DNA of 64,000 nt from positions 148,631,010 to 148,695,009 of the forward strand of contig CM077167.1 of assembly GCA_039583875.1 (NCBI GenBank), read 5' to 3'. The position numbers and the translations under genes were made by a program. Numbering within the stretch: the stretch's first letter is position 1; every line of letters begins with the position of its first letter. Below are positions 56,657-64,000 of the stretch, one piece after another. The notes beneath the pieces were generated by a model. That model was not told the DNA's origin. It saw only the letters and a program-made list of their open reading frames with translations, and did no database searches. The stretch comes from Platanthera guangdongensis. Taxonomy: Eukaryota > Streptophyta > Magnoliopsida > Asparagales > Orchidaceae.

Positions 56657-58448
56657 TTACATCAGCACTTCCAAGTCGTAGTCGGAGTGGTGCTCGAGCG
56701 GACAGACCCTGCTGTCTGGAGGAGGGACAGCGGCGGCGGCCTCCAGCTCGCGTACCCGCGCCTCCAACGCCGCTTTGTCCTGACCAAGGGTGGCGATCTC
56801 GGCACCCATCCGGCTCGCCGTCGCCGCATCCTGGGAAAAGGAAGGAGAAGAATCGTGAGCTGTATTCGCGAGAAGGGGCGGTAGTTCAGGGTGAGTACGT
56901 ACCACCCCGCCCAGGTACTGCGCGAGGGTCTCCTCTGCCGCGTCGGCCCGCCTCCTCTGAAGGTTCGCGTCCTCCTGAGCGAGCTTCTGAGCCTCCTCCC
57001 TCTCGTCCGCCAGCTTCTTCAGGGAGGTGGCGTTCCGCTCCAGCTGAGTGCAGCGCCTCCCAACCATGTGAGCTAGCTCCAGGCCGCGTAGCTGGGCCCG
57101 CGCGCTTTCGTGAACCAATACTCGCGTCGCCTCTTTGTCGTAGATGGCGGCGTCTTCTCGCGAGTACAGGCTGAACGAGAAGTTGTAGGCTTCCCCGCCG
57201 ATGGTGTCCTGCTCCATCCAACTCGGCAGCAAGGTCGAGATCGCGGCGCGATTCGACTCCTTGTCCCACGAAAGGAGCGGAGAGCCGAGCTCGTCCAGAT
57301 ATCTCTCGCCGTAGCCAAAGTTGCGGTGACCCCTCGGCATCGGCTCCGCAGCAACTTGAGACCCGCCCGGCGGCGCGGAGGTGCCCACCGCCCTGACCGG
57401 GGAGTCGCTGGTCGAAGCAACCAGCGGGGGCGAAGGGCCCTCGGCCGGCAGGACCGCAGGGGCCTTGCCCTTCCTTTGGCTCGCGGTGGGTTGCTGATCC
57501 GCGGTCTTCGCCACCTTCGGCGGAGGGGTGGGCTGTCCGCCACCCGGCCGCTTCTTGGCCGGGACTGACGGTATGTCGCGCTGAGCGGCATCCGCAGCTT
57601 GAGCTCGGGCGAGAACCCCGGGGGGAATCCGAGCGCTCTCGTAAGGGGGTGAAGAGGGATGTCGCGCTCGCCTGCCAGGAAGAAGGGGTGAGGTAAAGGA
57701 AAAAAGAGGGGTAAGGCATAACAGCGGCGAGTGGCAAACCTCCCCCAGGCGGGACGGCGGCGAGGTCGTCAAGATGGCGGCGCAGGTACGCGACCTCAAA
57801 ATTCTTCCCGGCGAAGAACGCGCACAAGTTGGCTTCATGGCCCCCTAGGCTGGGCGGACGGTAGCTCGGCTCGCTAAGCTGCACCGGCGAGAAGGGGACG
57901 TTGCCAAAATCCCCTTTGACGAAAAGGAACTTTTTGAGCCAATTATGACTCTTATTGACTGTCTCCCGCACCTTGAGGTGGGCGCTGGAGAAGTAGGCGG
58001 TCCCGTCCCGATTCGCCCGGAAGGAGAACAGCTTCCGGAAAACGGCGAGGCTGAACTCCACTCGCTCCTCTCGCAGGAAGCAGACGAACCCCACCATGAC
58101 GGCTATGGAGTTCGGGGTCATCTGACCTAGGGCGACCCCGAAGTATTTCAGCACCTGGCGCACCTCGGGCCATAGGGGGAGTCGCAGGCCCACCTCAAAG
58201 TGAGCTAGCGGGATGGCGAGCTCGTCCCTGGATAAGTCGTTGATCTTTTCCCCATCCCCGGGCCGTCTCGCAGAAAAGCCCGGCGGCACGTGGTCGCCAA
58301 GAGCATCCAGGTACTCGCGTTCAGAGATGACAGCGTGAGGAAAATCGTGCTCTGAGAAGGTCCAAGCGCACTTACTTCGTCCGTCCACGTCGCCGCCGCC
58401 TCCGCCCATTCCCATCAGATCGCCGCCGAACGTGCGAGACAGATCCAT
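56657..58448 (-). CDS. E10 first antisense gene (Transposase_28-like N domain)
   Basis: ATG 58448 (MDLSRTFGGDLMGMGGGGG) leads into a domain like the 'putative gypsy type transposon' family (PF04195): PLAHFEVGLRLPLWPEV, FGVALGQMTPNSIAV and VFRKLFSFRANRDG. From about 57740 the natural coding frame shifts to that of 57838-56657, with a Pro/Ala-rich part (57620-57380) and a coiled-coil C end. An intron or a frameshift must join them; GTTTGC at 57739 and CAG at 57672 look like splice ends but do not keep the frame. A second likely intron (56902-56831, GTACGT...CCCAG, 72 bp) does. Function unknown; it lies antisense to gag-pol, as reported for extra ORFs of Tat elements. Confidence 0.65.
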
Positions 58449-58530
58449 AAGGCGAGCGCGAATCGTACTTCGCGGGAAAAAGGAAGCGAGAGGACGTTTG
58501 GAATCGGTGAGGGAATAAGAGCCGGCAAGG

Positions 58531-58540
58531 CCTATTTATA
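58531..58540 (-). promoter_or_regulatory. TATA box for the first E10 antisense gene
   Basis: TATAAATAGG on the minus strand, 92 bp before ATG 58448. Confidence 0.6.
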
Positions 58541-58982
58541 GGGAAAGAGAAAGGGCGGGAAACTTCCCGCCGAAAGAGGGGGTGCAGATAGCAAAAATCA
58601 GCCCGACGGTTCGACTTCCCCGCGCGCAACCGCACCCCAAAGGCCGATCAGGCGCGGGTCTCGCCCGGCCGCGTCCGCGGAAGACCCGAGCGGGTGAGTC
58701 TCGGCCCGCACCCGCCCGGGATTCCGTGCGAGTCGGGAGGCTCCCGCCTGGCGAGCTCCTCGGCTTGCCCTCGCCCCGATCAGCACGAGGGGAAGAGCGG
58801 ATCTTTCCCTTAACCCGCCCGCAGAAAGCAAGAGCAACAGCATGATATTTTCAATAAACCTCAGCAGTAAAAAGTTAGGCCCATAGGCGGGCAAAAATAG
58901 TCGCAAGTGGTTACAAATACAAGATAACTTTGAAATAACAGCAACCCCGCGGTATCCCGCAAGCGGGGGGCAGAAGGCTGGA

Positions 58983-59954
58983 TCAGTACTCGACCCACTT
59001 CCACCTGTGCCGACGCTTCGTTCCCGATCGCGGCGGCACGCGATGGTCGTGGTAATCGCGAACCGCCACCAGTTCCCGCTGAGCCAGGCCGACTTGCTCT
59101 GTGGCGATCCTAAGATGCCCCTCGGCTCGCGTTATATGCACGCCTGGTGAATTGACATCGTCGTCTTCCGCTGCGCGTGGAGGTCCCTCCAAGGCCGCGA
59201 GCCGGGCCTCGGTCTCGGCCTTGTCTTCATCGACCCTCTTCACGATCTCCTGCAACAGCAGCGTGTGTTTTTGGAACAGCCGCGTCACCTGCCTCTTCGT
59301 CCCCACCGCATCGGTCGGGTCGCCCAGATAATCAGAGACACTGTCCACGTCGGGCGGAGGCGAATACCCTTCGCTCGTCTCAGTTTCGGAGGATGCCCTG
59401 TTATAGCCTACAAACAGGCGAGTCAGAAGGAGCGAACAAGGACAAAGCCAACGGTAAATACCAGCTCACCAGGGGTTGGCACGTCGCCCGCACCGACGGA
59501 TGGGCGAGAGGAGCCCGGCCGACCCTGAAAGGTTTCTCCCTCGAGGGTCTCAAGAGATTTTCCCAGTCCGTGGGAAGCCGGCGGGCGGGGGGTTTCCGGA
59601 GGTGGGCGGTCCAGACCTGGGGAACTAGCGACCCTCTCAGGCGATAAGCGAGGGGGTCGATCCTCTCCCCCGTTCCCCACCTCTTCACGAGGAATCTCCT
59701 GCAAAACAAAAGATCAGAGGTACAGCGATAAACCGCGGAAGGTCACGTACCCCAGGGACGACCTCAACACCCGTCGCCGAGCTGGAACCCGGACAGTCAC
59801 CCGCCAGAGACCGCCTAACAATCTTTCCCTTCGCCGGCCTAAAGAGAGGGCCGGGAGACCCACGTGCTAGCCAAGGGGCGGCCTCGAGGGCCTCCTCCCG
59901 AGTCTTCAGGACCGCTGCCGCCAAGCGAGCTCGCACCTCTTCGCTGACCGGCAT
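58983..59954 (-). CDS. E10 second antisense gene, three exons
   Basis: Proposed exons are 59954-59751 (68 codons, MPVSEEVRARLAAAVLK), 59698-59470 and 59407-58983, total 858 bases, 285 residues. Introns are GTACGT...TGCAG (52 bp, phase 0) and GTGAGC...TGTAG (62 bp, phase 1), and both keep one continuous frame. The last exon has a coiled-coil segment (VTRLFQKHTLLLQEIVKRV) and a basic tail. It matches no family I know. E2 has a distant relative at the same place. No break is seen, so it may still be expressible. Confidence 0.65.
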
Positions 59955-60023
59955 CGAGAAACTAAAGTCTGCTCAAATAAAATAGAGGGATCTGGGGAGC
60001 CTCCTCCAGCGGTCAGCGGTATG

Positions 60024-60031
60024 TATTTATA
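60024..60031 (-). promoter_or_regulatory. TATA box for the second E10 antisense gene
   Basis: TATAAATA on the minus strand, 77 bp before ATG 59954 and about 120 bp from the 3' LTR. Confidence 0.6.
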
Positions 60032-60131
60032 GCCGGACAGTGGGGCCCCACCAGAAGATTCCCAGCCAGCTCAGCACAGTGCTCGCCGAACACGCGGGTT
60101 GGATGATTCTTTCCGAGCTTGAATCAAGCTC

Positions 60132-60148
60132 AAAAAGAGCGGGGATTG
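60132..60148 (+). other. Polypurine tract of E10
   Basis: AAAAAGAGCGGGGATTG precedes the 3' LTR. E2 has AAAAGAGTGGAAATTG at the same place. Confidence 0.75.
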
Positions 60149-60993
60149 TGTACAACCCCGTGTCCGGCGAGCGGGTCCCTCCAGGGACGTCGAGCAGACC
60201 TGGTCCCGCGACCCACACCCGAACGACAAAACAGATATACGGCAGAAGGGCTGGCCCGCTCCCGCCCATTTCAGGCGAGCGAGTCGGCGAGGCGAGCGAG
60301 CGGGTCGCGCGAAGAGTCCTTGGCCAAAGCAGATGAGTTTGGCGACCCGCAACTAGCGAGTCGATCGGGGTCGAGGTGACCGCCGGCCAACCCCCACACG
60401 CGACCTGGCTACCGGTCCGCCCGGCAGAAGACAGGCAGGTCGCGACGGCTCGGCTCGCGCTCGCCCAGGGAGGATAGGCGAGCCACGAGAGCCAGGTCGC
60501 GCCCGCCTCCCGCGGAGGGGGATTGGAGGCGAGCTGACTCCCCGTGGGGTGCGAATAGCTACTCAGGACAGCGGAGCTTCGCTGTTGGCAGACTAGGCCG
60601 GACTGCGCATAGCCACTTAGAACAGCGGAGTTTGGCTGTAGGCAGACCCATCCAGGGGTTTTTTGGTATTTTCAGGTCAGTTCTTTTGGTTATTGGCAGT
60701 TCAGATTCCAAAAAGCTATGAATAAAACCCAAGGGGTACCACAGAGGGCACGCTTTGAGTGCCTCCTTACTCTCATTCTCAAGTGCTCTCTGAGGGTACC
60801 TTAGCTCGGTTTCTGGCTAAGGAGGGGAAGCGCTCAGAGATCTTCCGGGTTTGTGGTGGGACCTCCCTGCCGAGCCCTTGGGTCTGTTCTTCCTTGTCTC
60901 TTTCGTTGTTTTTCTTGCAGGAGCAAAGTAGGCGCGAGACCACCCCTTCCCCAAGGGTCAAACTCCACAAGAGGGCGGATTCCGGTTTCAACA
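60149..60993 (+). repeat. 3' LTR of E10
   Basis: Same length (845 bp) as the 5' LTR. Its TATA box has changed to TATGAATA (60717-60724), which would not affect transcription of E10 itself. Confidence 0.92.
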
Positions 60994-60998
60994 CCTGG

Positions 60999-61570
60999 CT
61001 TCTCGAGAAACGAAATTTGCCATCACGGGAAAGAATAACACTTCCGGGGAACAGCTCCCGGCTTCTCGAGAATAGGTCAAGGATCTCACAAGAACAGAGC
61101 AGGGCATTTTTCGGAAACTCAGATTTGTCTTCTATTCCGGAATCAGTCAATGATACGGATTAAACGCACTCTGATTTGTACTAAATTCGCGTCGTAGGCA
61201 AAAGTCAGTGCTACTAATCTAACAACAACACAAAGAGAACTAGAATCTGATGCACCATTCTCGAGACACAATCACCACATGCTCACAATAAGCATAAATA
61301 TCACAAAATTTCAAATATGTGCCGAGACTCCAAAAACGCCCGGACCGCAACAAAACTGGACAATCAATTCCAAAAAACACAAACTCAATTCTTCCAACAT
61401 GAAAACCTTCAATCTCGTTAAAAACCCTAAAATTTGGTCAAACAGACCTGACGGACGTGGAGACACACTAACGGTGCAGCGCCGTCAACATGACGTTAAA
61501 AGTAATGCCCTGGCATCATTAATATGACATTACCAAATCAAATAAATATCAAAAAGTCGGGGGCATTACA
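60999..61570 (-). repeat. E3 5' LTR, part 3
   Basis: It resumes the TTCTCGAGAA array (61001-61075) and ends GGGGGCATTACA, i.e. TGTAATGCCCC as the LTR start on the minus strand. Summed with parts 1 and 2 the LTR is about 2.9 kb, within the range of Del/Tekay-like elements. TTCTC at 61571-61575 should be its target copy; the partner is lost. Confidence 0.65.
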
Positions 61571-61599
61571 TTCTCAGTCTCTCTAAGCATTTTGATACA

Positions 61600-63345
61600 C
61601 TTCATTTAAATTTATTTTCCTTTTCAGTAGCTCCCAAACATTTCTCCTAATTTCTTCCATTTCACTTATAGAATTTACCACACCCTTGTCTTTGATAAAT
61701 TTTGATGCAACATCAATCTTCTATTTTGTTCTTCTATTAGCTGGATGCTTTTGTAGTAGTAGTAGAGGAATATTGCATATTTCTCTGCCCATATAAAGCA
61801 CATCTAGGTATTTTAGAGGAATAGGAATAATATGTGGTAGAAAGAATGATGAAGTACTACAACTTCCTATACATGTTTTAAAAACCTCTTCAGCTGGATG
61901 AATAGTAGCTACAACAGATTGTTTCCTTTTCTTTTAAGACTGTAATTGCTTTCCCTTTGGAGTGTATGTAACTTTTGCTTCTCTCTTAGGAAATACTGGA
62001 GTCTTTCCTTCTAGTTCATTATCCCTGACCTTCCCTGACTGAACAACTACCTCCCCATGACTTTGTGCAGCTTTACATTCTTTATTAATAATAATTGATT
62101 CTTTGAACTCCCCCAGGCTTGATGCGGACTCCAATTCAAACCGCGCTTACACATTTTCACTTCCAGCTATCTTAAGTGAATCTGGCCCATACAAAGATGA
62201 TAGAACTTCATCTAATTCTTCTTCCTCATCCTGACTCTACCCCTTCTTGACCTCACAAGTAAGAGGGGTTGAAAATGATCTGGTAATATTGGAAGAAGAA
62301 ATATTTGCTTGCAAAAATTGTACTGAAACAACAATCAAGTCTAACTGAGAATGTATATCATCCACTGTGATTTGTATTTGAGAAGCATGTTCTTTGAGCT
62401 TTGAAGATAAATTTGAAGTGGCTAATTCTACTGCTTGAGTGATAGTAACAGAAGGAATGTTTAAATGTGTGTCTATTGTATTGGATTGACTAATATCAGC
62501 AAAAGTTGAATTTAATGTTATGTCATTATGAGTTTCTTGATCAATTGAATCTGGTAACAATATAAGCTCCTTTGGAATGGGTGGAGTTGTCTCATGATTA
62601 TTGGACGAGGGAATAACATCATGTAGAGAGGATGGAGGTGCAGACTCATTTTGAGATCCAGGTTTAGCAATTTGTCGAGTCCATTTTGAGAAGAGAGCTA
62701 TTGACAACCACTTTCTTAGAGTTATTGGCATACCATTAGATATGCATAGATGTTGAAAGTTGCACAACAAAACTTGACTCATTATAGTCATGTAGGCATT
62801 CTTCTTCTATTTATATTTATGTGCAATAAGTCTTATCAAACATTCTCCCCAATTGCATTTTTCCCTAGCACCAGAACTTCCATTAAATGTAGTTGAATGT
62901 TAGGGATTGCATCGTGCTCTGAAGTTTTACAAATAAACTCTTTCCCCACTGTCTGCTAGAAATTGGTATTCCTCTGATAGATCTGTTTTCTTAAGCTCAA
63001 TGACCTTGTCCTTTGAAAAGTGCATAATTCTTAGTACCACTTTTATCTCTTCTTCAGATAGTTCTGCAGAATCAAATCCTAGTAAAAGGCCAAAAGTATT
63101 TTGTATCAATTCTGCTGTTATATGAACTTTTTTGTAGAAATAGTCCCGATTAATGATCCTTCCTCATCACACTGAACATTTGAAATGAATTCAGTATGCT
63201 CTGTCTCATATAATCTACATCGAGTCGAGATAAGTTTATTGAAACCCAAATCAGTGAATAATCTGAGAATTCCTTGAAAAGTTTTAGCTGCTGCACTGAA
63301 AGATTCTAGATCTATGCTAAACCCTGAATTTGACTTTGCCTCCAT
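61600..63345 (-). pseudogene. E11 extra ORF remnant
   Basis: A likely ATG at 63345 starts MEAKSNSGFSIDLESFSAAA. Parts in different frames follow: 63372-63118, 63109-62927 (FGLLLGFDSAELSEEEIKVV), 62791-62237 (CNFQHLCISNGMPITLRKWL, then an acidic Ser/Thr-rich stretch) and 62134-61934. The pattern of a globular N part that includes 'E-F-I-S-N-V' and 'F-G-L' blocks, then low-complexity sequence, is common in the extra ORF of plant Copia elements. Several stops and shifts make it non-functional. Its role is unknown. Confidence 0.5.
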
Positions 63346-63447
63346 TACAAAATCTGCAAGAATTCTTGGCAAAGCAAAGAGATGGTGGAAGCAAAAATAA
63401 AGAGCAGGGAATACGAAAAGTTTTAAATAGTTTATTTAATTGAGTAG

Positions 63448-63455
63448 AATATATA
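63448..63455 (-). promoter_or_regulatory. TATA-like box before the E11 extra ORF
   Basis: TATATATT on the minus strand, 110 bp before ATG 63345, the same distance as in E4 (108) and E8 (106). The local DNA is AT-rich, so by itself this is weak. Confidence 0.4.
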
Positions 63456-63519
63456 AGCAATCAAAACATCAACAGATTAGGGTAAAGTTAATAGTGCATG
63501 GTTCTTTAATCAACGCAAC

Positions 63520-63840
63520 GTCAACTTTTACTCGACGTAACTTAGAAAAAGCATAATTAATATGTGTTTGTCGACGTTAAGTCGACTAGGATTAAACATT
63601 TTCCCAAGCTTTCTATATTAGATATTTTATTGATGTAAACATTGATTCATCTCAACATTGCATCAAGTGAAATAAAAAGCCCTCATGATCACTAATCTAG
63701 AATATTATATAAAGAAGAAATTGACAATTCATCGACTTATATTCGACGAGAGTTAAAGTATACTATTGAAATATTTGTGATCTCACATAGAGTTTTCCCA
63801 ACATTATATTTTAGTATCTATTGAGATTCTTTCGACCCTT
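63520..63840 (-). repeat. Scattered TCGAC motifs upstream of the E11 extra ORF
   Basis: ACTCGACGTAA (about 63531), GTCGACGTTAAGTCGAC (about 63571-63587), ATCGACTT (63733 region), TTCGACGAG (63752 region) and TTCGACCC (63831 region) occur. They are less dense than the arrays of E4/E8 but lie in the same place relative to the ORF. Nothing else is recognised from 63590 to 64000. Confidence 0.45.
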
Positions 63841-64000
63841 TCATCTATCATGTTGTCCTAGCTTATCCATCGTACACACACAATTCAAAAGGTAATTGGA
63901 ACCTAGGTTACCTTGGGGTTATTGCTTCTTTTAACATTAAATGGGGTAATAAAGGAATATGATGGTTTGTTATGATACCCTTGAGGATGAAAGATCACTG

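Larger units (their letters stand above)
48713..60993 (+). mobile_element. E10: Tat-type Gypsy element with two antisense genes
   Basis: Two 845-bp LTRs (48713-49557, 60149-60993), differing at about 22 sites by eye (2.6%), flank gag-pol on the plus strand, a 71/74-bp tandem repeat, and two genes on the minus strand. Target copies CCCGG (48708-48712) and CCTGG (60994-60998) differ by one C/T change. The Tat lineage is supported by the DNGSS protease, the gag knuckle style and the extra genes between pol and the 3' LTR. The empty site lies in the E3 LTR array. Confidence 0.92.
3644..61570 (-). mobile_element. E3: old Gypsy element, host of E4, E6 and E10
   Basis: Minus-strand pieces read in order are: 5' LTR (61570 to 21333, in three parts), iMet primer site (21330-21321), gag (20651 on), protease and start of RT (to 18754), then, across E4, RT from 4414 to about 3650. 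Removing E4 plus one copy of its target duplication rejoins RT in frame. The rest of pol and the 3' LTR are missing, because the element stops at the E2 boundary. Ends such as TGTAATGCCC and the D-S-G protease fit a Tekay/Del-like Gypsy element, but this is tentative. Confidence 0.7.
61571..64000 (-). mobile_element. E11: extra-ORF region of a diverged Sirevirus-like element
   Basis: The minus strand holds remnants of a plant retroelement ORF resembling Sirevirus ORF2 in layout, preceded by a TATA-like box and TCGAC motifs, as in E4 and E8. No pol or LTR is inside the window; the element would continue to the right. E3 entered it at 61570/61571. The assignment rests on architecture and weak similarity. 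Confidence 0.5.

Noticed and set aside
57073..57591. 172-codon minus-strand frame inside the first E10 antisense gene
   Set aside because: Arg/Ser/Pro-rich composition typical of a shifted frame; the frame of 57838-56657 has the natural protein composition and coiled coil.

Overview
This window is a plant nuclear intergenic block made almost entirely of nested LTR retrotransposons. I find no host gene, rRNA, tRNA or CRISPR. Plant origin is shown by Sirevirus-type Copia elements (iMet primer sites, an extra ORF after pol), a Tekay-like chromodomain Gypsy element and Tat-type Gypsy elements with antisense extra genes. An angiosperm with many retroelements is likely; the species cannot be told.

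Layout, using labels E1-E11. E1 (1-2060, +) is the 3' end of a Sirevirus-like element. 2061-2528 is unassigned. E2 (about 2529-3643, +) is the 3' end of a Tat-like Gypsy element. E3 (about 3644-61570, -) is an old Gypsy element that hosts most of the rest. E4 (4415-18753, +) is a full-length Sirevirus-like element in the E3 pol gene, and a solo LTR of the same family (E5, 13540-15491) sits in its extra ORF. E6 (22681-47724, -) is a Tekay-like chromovirus in the E3 LTR. Inside the left LTR of E6 lies Sirevirus-like E7 (24207-40113, -), inside that the related E8 (about 25296-40008, -), and inside the E8 gag gene the young Copia element E9 (31407-36974, +). E10 (48713-60993, +) is a Tat element in another part of the E3 LTR. 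E11 (61571-64000, -) is the extra-ORF region of a further Sirevirus-like element and the site E3 entered. The deepest chain has six levels: E11 > E3 > E6 > E7 > E8 > E9. Most levels are supported by 5-bp target-site duplications: GGCGG/GGTGG for E4, AAATG for E5, ATTTA for E6, CTAGG/CCAGG for E7, TTGTC for E9 and CCCGG/CCTGG for E10.

Most gag-pol genes are pseudogenes with C-to-T type stops and a few frameshifts. The exception is E9, whose single 756-codon ORF joins Gag directly to reverse transcriptase/RNase H, with no zinc knuckle, protease or integrase.

Two patterns cross family lines. First, four different element types carry arrays of short TCGA-centred motifs, mostly spaced 19-23 bp (about two helical turns): GTGTCGACAC in E1/E4/E5/E8, CTACTCGAGTA in E7, TCTCGAGA in E3, and TCGTCGA/GTCGAC in E6. 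The GTGTCGACAC array occurs in the LTRs and again just before the extra ORF. Second, extra genes seem to have their own promoters. A TATA box lies 106-110 bp before the ATG of the Sirevirus extra ORF in E4, E8 and E11, and 68-92 bp before the antisense genes of E2 and E10. I consider these the most interesting signals here.
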